A stretch of 42,500 nt of DNA from Prorocentrum cordatum (GCA_963575745.1 CAUYUJ010014546.1:62501-105000); one strand, 5' to 3'; counted from the stretch's first letter, positions 20,651-28,850 are shown. Numbers and translations: made by a program. Notes: a model not told the origin generated them from the sequence alone.

Positions 20651-22489
20651 GCAAAGGGAGCCTCACTCACGGAGCACGGAGCACCACGTGCTCGAGGAGA
20701 GGTCGTCGCTGAACCAGGCGACGGTAGTCTTGGCGTGAGTCCCGAGTGGCAACTTCCATGCGCCCAGCGACGGGGGGGGCGTCGCGTGGAACCACGGCGG
20801 CACTACCAACCAGCGTTCAGAGGCCCCGCCTGGGGGGGGCTGCGGGCAGGTGTGCGCCACCTGTGCATCGCAGAAGGACAGGGCGTCGTTGGCGTCCGCG
20901 AGCGACAAATCCTACCAGAGGAAGGGGCCGATGTCGCTGGCGGGAGCCGGAGAACGCCTGCCAAGAGGAAGCACGGCCCTGCCAAGGGATGCACCACTTG
21001 TACAGGAAGCCAGCCTCCAGGACGACGGCGTCGCGCAGCGGGGCGGGCCCGACGTGGAATGGCTGAGCCTGCCAAAGGACGAACCACTTGTGCAGGAGTG
21101 TGCCTTACCTGGGCCCACCCGCAGGTGGTGGTCGTGGGGCCCGTCACTGCAGACGTCGTGAAGGAAGAGGGGGGGCGCAGCCGATAGCCGCAAGCCAGAG
21201 AAAGCAAAGGGGGAGGAGGAGAGCCATGTGGCGACACAGGCAGTCGAGGACCCAACATGGCGTAGTCGGAGTGTAGACAGGGGGAAGGCGCCAGCCTGGT
21301 GGGGGTGAAACGCCACCAGAGCAAGGCCACCTCGTCGGAAGTGCATCGTCGTCACAGTCGGACAGACTGTCCAGAGGGGGGGGCTCCGCGGCTTCCGCAG
21401 CCTCCGCCGCTTCCGCAGAGACATTCCGCTCCGATCCACGCCCGTGTTCCTCGTGTCCTTAAGCGTCCGTTTTCTCGCGTTCTTAAGCGTCCGTTTTCTC
21501 CGGGTCGTCTGTCGTGTGGTCGCCGTCAGGGTCGACGTCGCGGTCGTGCGCGAGGTCTAGAGGACCCAACGTGGCGACACAGGCAGCCGAGGACCCAACA
21601 TGGCGTAGTCGGAATGTATCGACGTCACTGTCGGACTGACTGTCCAGAGGGGGATGCCCCGCGGCTTCCGCAGCCTCCGCCGCTTCCGCAAAGACTTTCC
21701 GCTCCGATCCACGCCCGTGTTCCTCGTGTCCTTAAGCATCCGTTTTCCTCGTGTCCTTAAGCGTCCGTTTTCTTCTGGTCGTCAGACGTTTGTGGTCGCC
21801 GTCAGGGACGACGTCGCGGTCGTGCTCAAGGTCTAGAGGGCCCAACGTGGCGACGCAGGCAGCCGAAGACCCAACATGGCGTAGTCGGAATGTAGTCAGA
21901 GGGGGGGCGCCAGCCCGGTGGGGGGGGAAGCCGCCAGAGCATGGCCACCAGTCGTTGGATGTACTCCGTCGCAGGAGCTGGGGGAACAACCTCCACAGCA
22001 GTGGGCTGGGCCCGCCGTGGGAAGGAGGGGCCTGCCAAAGGATGTGCCACTTGTGCAGGACAGCAGCGTCACCAGTGGCAGAAGCCCGTATGGGCCAGAG
22101 TAAAGGCCGGCGAAAGGCTGCGTTGTCCTGTGTCTGGATGGCTGTCCCGTGGTCTCCCAGCTGTGGGTGGCTCGCAGTGCCACGTGAGCCGGGCGCCATC
22201 TATCCAGGTGCAGCTGCCACTCCACAGGCCACTGCGACGACAGTCCGTCAGAAACAAGAGTGGGGGGGTCAGAGAAACCCAATCGCGCTGATGAGTACGG
22301 TGTACAACTCGTAGTCAACAGAGAAGGTGGAACTCAGAGAAGAAAACCACACTGCCCACGGTATAGCCACCAGCGCAGCACGCAGACAGAGGAGACGTGG
22401 ACAGATGCCGACGGTATTGCCACACGCGCAGCACGTAGACAACAGCCAAGACGAAGAGGTAGAAGTTCTGAACGAGACAGGAGCCGGGG
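20651..22489. other. 3' part of the upper unit: repeats, no recognised gene
   Basis: It contains a motif CCTGCCAA.GGATG..CCACT ending in TTGTRCAGGA (20974, 21068, 22029), a 130-bp near repeat with GGCGACACAGGCAG, GGACCCAACATGGCGTAGTC and CCTTAAGCGTCCGTTTTC (21240-21490, 21570-21780, 21840-21900), and a QLGDHGTAIQTQDNAAF-like minus frame near 22150. The same LGDH..TQ.D peptide appears in both large units. No complete gene can be defined. Confidence 0.5.
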
Positions 22490-24412
22490 CTACTGTGGGG
22501 CGACGGCCCGCCATCGTGTTTTGCGCTCCCTGGGGGCCAAGTGGTTCGGGTGGCCCTTTGCCGCGTGGTGCTCCCTGTTCACGCCGCCGCTCCGACCCCG
22601 ATGCAGCTGCCGCTGCCGGGCCCAGTCGACGTTGAGGCCCAGCGCGGCGCTGAGGACCCGTGCGTCGCACTTGTGTCTGCGGAAGGACTCCAGGAAGAGG
22701 TGGCAGGTCTGCGGGTCGTGCCTAAGCGGGTCGAGCGCGCCCTTGCTGCCGGGCACAGGCTGCCGCTTGGCGAAATCGTGCCAGGTGCCAGTGAACATCG
22801 GTCCTAGTGTGACTTGGAGTCGTCGCGTCGCTTCGCCGGGCGTCTCCCCGGGGAGGTCCCGCTGGATGTTGTTGACTCCTGTTTTATACAGCTGCTGCCC
22901 CGTGTGGGGGTCTTTGGGCTCTGGCCATTGCCGCGGGCCGGGCCTCTGGTGTGGCCGTGTGTCCTGGCCGCCAGTTTCCACCGCAAGGGCCTCGCTGCCC
23001 TGGCAGGGGGGCTCGCGATCTGCTCGCGACAGCTCCAGCTGCGCGCCTGGCAGGACTCTGTGGGGAACTGCAGGCCTCAAGGTTGGCCGCCAGGCGGGCG
23101 CGGTGCGGGGGGAACTGCTTACAATTGGGAGGCGTGTGCCAGGATGGGAGTTGTGCCCATGTCCTGCAGTAAGAGTGCCCTGCGCAATGCTGAGCGCCCG
23201 CGTATCGTGGCCCGAGTCGTCTGCCTCAGCCTCAGCCTGGGGATGCTCTCCTTGCGCGGTGCGGGGGGAACATGGCACAACCTGTGGGTTGCGCTCATGT
23301 CCTGCTGTGAGAGTGCCCTGCGCAGTAGGAGGAGGAGGAGAGGAGGAGGCGCAGCCGATAGCCGCAATATCAAGTAAATTGAAGGCGGGGAGGGGATCGG
23401 CGATGTATCTTCGCGTGGGGCAAGTCGAGTCGTCTTGGATGGCTCCTTCCTCGCAGGCGTGCGTCCGCGTATAGTGGCCCGAGTCGTCTGCCACAGCCTC
23501 AGCCTGGGGGTGCTCTCCTTGCACGGTGCGGGGGGGACATGGCACGACCGCGTCGTTGTCGGCATCAACGTCGTCGACGTCGGCGTCGTCGGCGTCGGCG
23601 TCGGGTCGGCGACGGCGTCGTCGGCTTCGGCGTCGGCCTCGGCTTCGCCTGTGCCGAGATATGGGTTGTGCCCATGTCCTGCAGTGAGGATTGCCCTGCG
23701 CATGAGCCGTACACTGGTCACTGTATGTTGCCTCCTCTCGAGGGTCGTTCGTATGAGCCGCACCCTGGAGACAGCATCCCGGAGGACAGCTGGCGCACTG
23801 CTTGCACTGTGGGGGGAATTCCGCGGCTTCCGCAGCCTCCGCCGTCTTCGCCGTGACTTCCCCCTCCATTCCTCTGTCTTGCTGGTGCAGAGGACTGCTG
23901 ACGGACAGTTTGACCAGAAGGGGGTACTCCGCGTCTTCCGCAGCCTCCGCCGTCTCCGCAGTGACCTCCCGTTCCTTTCCTCTGGCCTGCTGGTGCAGCA
24001 GAAGGGGGGGAACGTTCGTGTGAGTTGTACACTGGTCACTGCTGGCAACCTCCTCTCGATTCCCCACCGGGACACCGTCGTCTGACCACGAAGTCGGGGG
24101 AGGTATCGCGGCCTCTGCCTCAACCGCACGTCGATTCCCTTCTGGAACGTTGTCTTCAGTCGACGAAACGGGGGGAGGCAAGCTGCCGCTGCTGCTGCTG
24201 CAGCAGCAGCTGCAGCAGCTGCGGTGCAGCCGATCACTGTCAGGGGACGGAAGGCGAATAGGCGCGAAGAGATTTCTCTCGACGAGCCGGCGTATGGCTT
24301 CGTTGTCCCGCGTCTGGGTGGCAGCTCTGTGGTCTCCCTGCAGGAAGTATGGCTCCCCCAGAGGACTGCTGGCGGGCTGATCATCCTGAGGGGGATGTTC
24401 CGCGGCTTCCAC
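22490..24412 (-). CDS. Unknown protein frame with conserved module copy 1
   Basis: A minus-strand frame of about 640 codons, open with no clear ATG at its upper end (first codon GTG). Order: PLGEPYFLQGDHRAATQTRD, Ser/Cys-rich stretch, GKEREVTAETAEAAEDAE and GMEGEVTAKTAEAAEAAE repeats, Asp/Ala-rich run (DADADDADVDD), then from about 22980 WPEPKDPHTGQQLYK, DLPGETPGEA, QVTLGPMFTGTWH, DPQTCHLFLESFRRHKCDAR and VLSAALGLNVDW. The last 200 codons parallel 17696-18538 without gaps. Upstream parts are repeat-driven, so the module is the only portion I would trust as coding. Another frame continues from the LHC fragment into this region. The family is unknown, and introns or decay may complicate the limits. 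Confidence 0.45.
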   Translation of the reverse strand: MEAAEHPPQDDQPASSPLGEPYFLQGDHRAATQTRDNEAIRRLVERNLFAPIRLPSPDSDRLHRSCCSCCCSSSSGSLPPPVSSTEDNVPEGNRRAVEAEAAIPPPTSWSDDGVPVGNREEVASSDQCTTHTNVPPLLLHQQARGKEREVTAETAEAAEDAEYPLLVKLSVSSPLHQQDRGMEGEVTAKTAEAAEAAEFPPQCKQCASCPPGCCLQGAAHTNDPREEATYSDQCTAHAQGNPHCRTWAQPISRHRRSRGRRRSRRRRRRPDADADDADVDDVDADNDAVVPCPPRTVQGEHPQAEAVADDSGHYTRTHACEEGAIQDDSTCPTRRYIADPLPAFNLLDIAAIGCASSSPPPPTAQGTLTAGHERNPQVVPCSPRTAQGEHPQAEAEADDSGHDTRALSIAQGTLTAGHGHNSHPGTRLPIVSSSPRTAPAWRPTLRPAVPHRVLPGAQLELSRADREPPCQGSEALAVETGGQDTRPHQRPGPRQWPEPKDPHTGQQLYKTGVNNIQRDLPGETPGEATRRLQVTLGPMFTGTWHDFAKRQPVPGSKGALDPLRHDPQTCHLFLESFRRHKCDARVLSAALGLNVDWARQRQLHRGRSGGVNREHHAAKGHPNHLAPRERKTRWRAVAPQ

Positions 24413-24640
24413 AACCTCCGCCGCCTCCGATATTTACCCACTCCTTTCCTCTGGCCTGTTGGCCCTGCTGGGGGGGGGTCGTTGGTGGCCTCAGCCTCAG
24501 CCTGGGGATGCTCTCCTTGCACGGCGCGGGGGGAACATGGCACAACCTGTGGGTTGTGCCCATGCCATGCTGAGAGAGTGCCCTGTGCAGTAGGGGGAGG
24601 AGGAGAGGAGGAGGCGCAGCCGATAACCGCGAGATCTGGT
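23200..24640. repeat. Internal 170-bp repeats of the upper unit
   Basis: Copies at about 23205-23375, 23468-23555 (partial) and 24480-24640 share GCCTCAGCCTGGGG, TGCTCTCCTTG, GGCACAACCTGTGGGTTG, GAGAGTGCCCTG and GCGCAGCCGATA. The first and last continue into CGGCGATGT and GGTCGAGTC. Confidence 0.85.
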
Positions 24641-24769
24641 AACTTGACGGAGGAGAAGGAGGGGTCGGCGATGTGTGCTCGCATGGGGGAGGTCGAGTCA
24701 TCAGGGTCGTGGTCGTGGTCGTCTTCGTAGCCGTTGCGGTCGTGGTCGTCGTCGACGTGGTTGTGAACG

Positions 24770-25494
24770 TGGACCTCTGCGAGCTCGAGCGGGTTCCAGT
24801 GGCCGACGGGCGCCTGCACGCACAGCTCGCTCTCGAGGGCGCGCAGCGGCGAGCCTGTGTAGGTCACCCCGTCGCCCCAGGCGGAGCCCGTGCGGTTGTC
24901 CTGGAAGAACATCCCGATGATGGCCGTCCTGGTCAGGCGGCCCTCGGCCAGCTCCGCACTCAGGGACCGCTTGTTCTTCTCAGGGTCCTCGATGCCGTCC
25001 CCCTTGAACCCTCCGAGGGCCCCGAAGTACGACTTCCCGAAACCCGCCTCGGTTCTGCTGAGCCTGCCCGGAGGATCCGTTGGGTCCTGTCTGGCCGCGT
25101 GACGCTCGAGGGAGCCGTAGAACAGCAACAATTGCCCCCAATCGGCACCAGACACCTTGCCCGGAATGCTCAGGCCTTTCGGAAGACTCGCAAGGGCAGG
25201 TCCCTCGAGGACGACACCTCCTGGCCACAGGAAGAACTTCTGCACGATGACCCCGACGGGCGGCTGCAGGTCCCACTCGCTCTCGAAGGCGCGCAGCGGC
25301 GAATCCGTGTAGGTCGCCCAGTCGCCCCAGGCGGAGCCCATGAGGCCGTCCTGGAGGAACATCCAGATGATGGGCATCATGGCCCGGCGGCCGTTGGCCA
25401 GCTCCGCGTTCAGGGATCGCTTCATCTTCACAGGGTCCGCGGTGTCGTCCCCCTTGTACACATTGAGGGCCCCGGAGGCCGACAGCTGGAACCC
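24770..25494 (-). pseudogene. Chlorophyll a/c light-harvesting (LHC) protein fragment, double domain
   Basis: Coding remains of a thylakoid antenna protein. Copy 1 (about 25455-25270) reads NVYKGDDTADP, RSLNAELANGR and GSAWGDWATYTDSPLRAFES; this is the third membrane helix and its flank. A linker follows with LPKGLSIPGKVSGADWGQLL and YFGALGGFKGDGIEDPEK. Copy 2 (about 24985-24770) reads RSLSAELAEGR, IIGMFFQ, GSAWGDG.TYTGSPLRALES and VQAPVGHWNPLEL. Two helix-3 segments in one frame fit the polyprotein style of dinoflagellate LHC genes. The first helix is absent, the pigment-ligand Asn of ELANGR is Glu in copy 2, and sequence after NPLEL departs from the family. No in-frame ATG follows the leader relics, since the ATG at 25994 is in another frame. 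It is therefore read as a damaged retrocopy. Confidence 0.8.
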
Positions 25495-25994
25495 GGCGGC
25501 GGCGGCGGCGGTGGCGGCCGCGGCGGGCGCCGCAGCGGGCGCGGCGGTACCCGCGGCCGCAGGCAGCCAGCCGCCGCCCCCGGCGACACGACCAGCGGCC
25601 GCCGCCAGCGGCCCGCCAGCGGCGGCGACAGCGGCGGCGGCAGCCGCGTCGGCCGCGGCGGGCGCACCGGCGGCTGCGGCGGCACCCGCGGCCGCGGCGG
25701 CCACAGCGGCGGCCGCTGCGCCCGCGGCCGCCGCGGCCGCCGCGGCCGGCCCAGCGCGGCGCACGCGCCACAACGCCGGCGGCCGCGGCGGCAGGGCCGC
25801 GGCCGGCCGCCGCGACGGCCGGCGGCGGCCGCGGCGGCGGCGGCGGCGGCGGAGGCGGCGTCGCCGGACACGCCGAGGCCGACAGGGGCCCCGCAGGGCC
25901 GCGGGGGCGGCAAGCCGGCCGGGCTGGCCGCGGCGGCGGCGCCGCCGGCGGCGGCGCGCCGCTGCCGCCGCCGCCGCGCCGAGCGCGATTCCAT
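25495..25994. other. Extremely GC-rich segment upstream of the LHC fragment
   Basis: GCGGCGGC-type sequence, open in several frames as Ala, Arg or Pro runs. On the minus strand an ATG at 25994 opens a frame to 25428 of about 189 codons with no family features. The LHC frame passes through as poly-Ala/Arg without a start. It mirrors 19261-20110. Confidence 0.8.
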
Positions 25995-26098
25995 GGCCGT
26001 GCGAGCGGGGGCGCGGAGGGGGGCGACCCCCTCCACGCCTCCGCGGGCGGGGATGCCGAGGACCGAGGGGCGGGGGCCCGGCCAGCCGCTGAGGCCCG

Positions 26099-26151
26099 CT
26101 TGAGCCAGAGCGGCTTGAGCCAATGGCTACGGACTTAAGCCAGGCTACGGA
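26099..26151 (-). other. Three tandem relict spliced leaders
   Basis: On the minus strand, from 5' to 3': 26151-26134 is an 18-base leader (TCCGTAGCC then TGGCTTAAG, four bases missing). 26133-26114 is a 20-base leader (TCCGTAGCCATTGGCTCAAG), identical to the dinoflagellate leader except that two of its four T's are missing. 26110-26099 is a partial one (CTCTGGCTCAAG). Tandem relics are the known mark of mRNAs that were trans-spliced, reverse-transcribed, reinserted and trans-spliced again (Slamovits and Keeling model). They head the frame carrying the LHC fragment and touch the junction motif at 26152. Confidence 0.85.
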
Positions 26152-26163
26152 CTGGTGGGGATA

Positions 26164-27298
26164 CGCGAAGCGTCTAGAATCCCACCAACCCTCTGGGCGT
26201 CGGTGGTCTAGACAGTTTCCTCTTCCAACCCCCTTCTTCCCCTTCGGGGAAGGGTTTACCCCTCCCCCTCCCCCTCCCTTGGACCTGGACGGAGGGTTCC
26301 GCAGGTCGTTGGGGCGTCCAAGATGGCCCAAGACGGCTCCAAGAGGGTCTCAGAGAGCCCAATATAGCCTCCAAGATGGCTCAAGATATCGCAAGATGCC
26401 TCAAGATGGATCCCAAGATGCTCCAAGAGGCCTAAAGACCGCACCAAAACGGCCCCAAATGGTCAAAGAGCTCCCCACGGAGCTCCCCTGGAGGCCAAAA
26501 TCATGCCCACACCTATGGAAAATCAATGTTTTTGGCTTTCTCGCTTTTTCTGGCCTTCGCAGGCCTCAAGATGGCTCCAATATTGCCCAAGAAGGCCCCA
26601 AGAGAGACCCAAACGAGCCCCAAGACAGCCCCAAGAGCGCCCAAAAGCGCTCCAAGATCGCCTCACGAGGGGCCCAAGAAACGATTCGAGGCACTCTAGA
26701 GGGGCAAGGTTAATATACGACCCCCCCTTCTTTGATAGGTCTCCTCCAACATGACCCCAAGAGCGCCCCGAAGGCTCCCAAGAACGCCCCAAGAGGGCCC
26801 CAAGAGGCCCCAAACGGCGCCCAAGGGGCCTCCAAGAGGCTCCCAAGAGACCCCCAAGAGGCCCCAAGAGGCTCCCCGAGATACTCAAGAAACCCCCGGG
26901 ACCGCCAAGAGGCCCCAAAGACGGCCCAAGCGACCCCCAAGCTCGCCATTGTCCTCCTCCTCCTCCTCCTCCTCCTCCTCCTCCTCGTCCTCTTTTTCTT
27001 CCTCCTCCCTCCTCCCCCTTCCTCTCCTCCTCCTCCTCCTTCTCCTCCTTCTCGTCCTCCACGTCCTCGCCCTCCTCCATCTCCTCCTCCTCATCGTCCT
27101 CCTCCTACTCCTCCCCCTCCTCCTCCTGCTCATCCTCCTGCTATTCCTCTTCGCCCTCCTACTCCGACGACGACGACGACTCCTCCTACATCCTCCCCCT
27201 CTTGGGGTATATGGCGGCTTACTCCGCCCTATGTTCTTCTGCATGCTCCCCCGCTTCCCTCATCACCTCCACTCCCATGGGACTCATTTCTGGACGGG
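26164..27298 (-). mobile_element. Hairpin-ended repeat element, copy D
   Basis: On the plus strand it starts CGCGAAGCGTCTAGAAT, then CCCACCAACCC (26181-26191) with hairpin 1, hairpin 2 (26246-26267), one sub-unit with GGCACTCTAGAGGGGC and TTCTTTGATAGGTCTCC, minisatellite (26755-26940), CTC tract (26945-27190), and the end TTTCTGGACGGGCTGGTGGG. The last 350 bases are very close to the same part of copy A, so these two copies are the most recent relatives. Confidence 0.7.
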
Positions 27299-27310
27299 CT
27301 GGTGGGGATA

Positions 27311-27469
27311 CTTTTGGTCAGCGGTCCCGAGACTAGTGTCAGGGAGCGAAGGCGACGTCCGGGCCACGGGCGAGGCTAATTTGCAACATGCGCTGCCAGC
27401 CAGAATAGGCGGACTGACTGCTAGCACGGGCGCGTGCACTGAACAGAATGACCAGAATTCGAGAGGCCG
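27311..27469 (-). mobile_element. Short SINE-like unit K
   Basis: It lies between two junction motifs. It shares with unit H TTTTGGTCA.CGG, AGCGAAGGCG.CGTC, GGGCCAC.GGC and GGCTAATTTGCAA; the second half is diverged. On the minus strand it ends in a short A-tract before TATCCCCACCAG. Confidence 0.6.
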
Positions 27470-27481
27470 CCGGTGGGGATA

Positions 27482-27584
27482 CGCGAAGCGTCTAGAATTC
27501 ACCGTTGTTGCCCGCTCTTGTTCACTATGTGCGTCTGTTCTTCCCTTCTTCCGTCAGCTTTACTGGGCATCGTTTCTGGATGGG
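27482..27584 (-). mobile_element. Short fragment E of the hairpin-element family
   Basis: A 103-base unit between two junction motifs. Its plus-strand right end (CTTCCCTTCTTCCGTCAGC to TTTCTGGATGGG) matches the right ends of A, C and D, and its left end is CGCGAAGCGTCTAGAATTC. Hairpins and body are missing, so it is an internally deleted or composite copy. Confidence 0.55.
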
Positions 27585-27596
27585 CTGGTGGGGGTA

Positions 27597-27643
27597 CCTT
27601 TTTGATTGCGAGTGACGCGGAGGCAGCCGCGCACCGTCAAGGG
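27597..27643 (-). mobile_element. Very short tail unit
   Basis: Only 47 bases lie between two junction motifs, beginning CCTTTTTGATTGCGAG on the plus strand. On the minus strand it ends in AAAAAGG before the motif. This fits an extreme 5' truncation of the SINE-like family, although too little is left to prove kinship. Confidence 0.35.
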
Positions 27644-27655
27644 CTGGTGGGGATA

Positions 27656-27857
27656 TTTTTTCGGTCGCGGCCGCGCGACAACGGTCAAGCGGCGAGAAGC
27701 AAAAACCGGGGCATGTGGCAATATGCGAATTTGCGAACACCGCCGCCGCGTTGGCAAGCCGGTTCGCACCTGCACAACAAGTGCGCAGTTGCACATGCAC
27801 AGAACAAAATGAACTAACTTTACAAGCAATTGCACGTAGGCGCCGCAGTGTGAACAG
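27656..27857 (-). mobile_element. SINE-like unit I
   Basis: It lies between two junction motifs. On the plus strand it begins TTTTTCGGTCGCGG and contains GCGAATTTGCGAA, GTTCGCACCTGCACAACAA, ACAGAACAAAATG and TTGCACGTAGGCGCCGC, which match the second half of unit H. On the minus strand it ends in GAAAAAATATCCCC. Confidence 0.6.
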
Positions 27858-27869
27858 CTGGTGGGGATA

Positions 27870-28490
27870 CGCGAAGCGTCTAGTATTTTGTCTCAGAGAA
27901 AGCCATCGGTGAAGGATCGAGTCTTTTAGCGTGGAGTTCTTGCGGAAGCAGAAAGATCTGAGCGACAAGGAGTCTGCGCTACTGATGTATTCAGCAATGT
28001 TTCATTGATATTTGTACCTCCAGCTTAATCGACAGCCAACAATAATGATACTTTTCTACCACCGTAGCCGTGTTGCAAGGGCCCCCTTAAGTTTGAAAAT
28101 CGCAGTGTGGATGCATGTTTTCAACGCTCATGCCTTTGCACAAGAATTCGTGTTCAAGGCCTACTTTAGCGGGGAACCCTCGTGGAACCATTAGCGGGGG
28201 CGGGAGTGCCAGCGGCAAGGGCGCCTTCTGCAATAATCCTTGCAATGATTTTTCAAGGGCCCCGTAACGGGCATGCATAGCATTAGGGGCCGCACGCAAT
28301 GCGGTATTGAAGCCTGACCTGTCAATGGGGGGGCTCATTGGAAGGGCGTTCTTGGGAAGTTCCTTTCTTGCTTATCGCGGCGGCCCCCATCTATTCCAAG
28401 GCTTCCTGAATGCGGATGCGGGTTCCTGAATGAGGGCGCCTATTGAAGTAGGCAGATGTTTGTAGCGGCATTCCCTGAGTAAGCTAAGAA
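27870..28490. other. Stretch without a recognised gene
   Basis: After CGCGAAGCGTCTAGTATT next to the last junction motif, no repeat or family motif is seen. A minus frame of 83 codons (28338-28087) has no recognisable features. Confidence 0.5.
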
Positions 28491-28499
28491 CTAAAACCT

Positions 28500-28850
28500 T
28501 ACAGCATGAAAACAACTAACAGTGAAGGGCCCAAATGCGCGCTGCTGTGGATGCCGCGTCGTGGGCGGCGCATTCGGTGGAACTCCCAATGTGAGCGCGA
28601 AGCGCGTGAGAAATGTTCCCAGTCCGGCGGGGGGCCGCGTGTGGGCCGCGCCGTTGGGGCCTTCGGCGGAGCTCCTGATTCGGCCGCCGATGCCGGGCGC
28701 CGTGGTCGCCTTCGCCCGGGGCCAAGGCGCGCTGACCAAGTGCCCGACCGACTCCAGGGCGTTGATGAGACCCATCAGGTCGGACTTGCCTATGAACGCG
28801 TAGGTGGCCGCGGCGTCGACCAGCGCGCGGGCGCCGGCTCCTCGACGAGT
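28500..28850 (-). pseudogene. Copia-like aspartic protease remnant
   Basis: The minus frame reads ARALVDAAATYAFIG (about 28820-28775), then LINALESVGHL and APGIGGRI. The ALVD.AA..AFIG string resembles the active-site segment of retropepsin-like proteases in dinoflagellate copia elements (ALVDTGA), with the usual Thr-Gly replaced by Ala-Ala. A GIGG motif follows at plausible spacing. Neighbouring upstream frames (28850-30373) look Gag-like. The frame breaks near 28850. Function is unlikely; the assignment is by pattern only. Confidence 0.45.

Larger units (their letters stand above)
18902..24470. repeat. Dispersed 75-bp module CCGCGGCTTCCGCAGCCTCC
   Basis: Copies start near 18902, 21385, 21659, 23821, 23929 and 24400. 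Four (18902, 23821, 23929, 24400) continue into pyrimidine-rich sequence ending CCTCT or TTCTCTG.CCTGCTG. On the minus strand one frame gives EVTAKTAEAAEAAE-like peptides. The copies lie in both large units. Confidence 0.8.
13054..27869 (+). repeat. Ten same-orientation copies of junction motif CTGGTGGGGRTA
   Basis: Copies lie at 13054-13065, 15014-15025, 15171-15182, 20393-20404, 26152-26163, 27299-27310, 27470-27481 (one change), 27585-27596, 27644-27655 and 27858-27869. Every full copy is on the plus strand. Each separates units of different origin. On the minus strand each reads TATCCCCACCAG and is preceded either by a short A-tract (AAAAGT, AAAAAAAA) or by TTCTAGACGCTTCGCG. Confidence 0.85.

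Noticed and set aside
23119-26331. A single 1,070-codon gene on the minus strand starting near 26331
   Set aside because: Its upper end lies inside element D and crosses the leader relics and the junction motif. No ATG follows the relics in that frame, so only the LHC portion is accepted.
12700-27190. CRISPR-like array suggested by regular repeats
   Set aside because: Units are minisatellites and dispersed eukaryotic repeats without uniform spacers or cas genes, and the genome is dinoflagellate.
27858-27885. tRNA-like 3' end: the minus strand TATCCCCACCA looks like an acceptor stem, discriminator base and CCA
   Set aside because: No matching 5' acceptor half, anticodon arm or proper T-loop lies upstream of any of the ten copies; the small ACGC/GCGT stem has a three-base loop.
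28060-28081. Plus-strand CCGTAGCCGTGTTG followed by CAAG, resembling a spliced leader
   Set aside because: Only the first eight bases match well; three bases are missing in the middle, no junction motif or retrocopy lies beside it, and an 8-base match is expected by chance in 42 kb.
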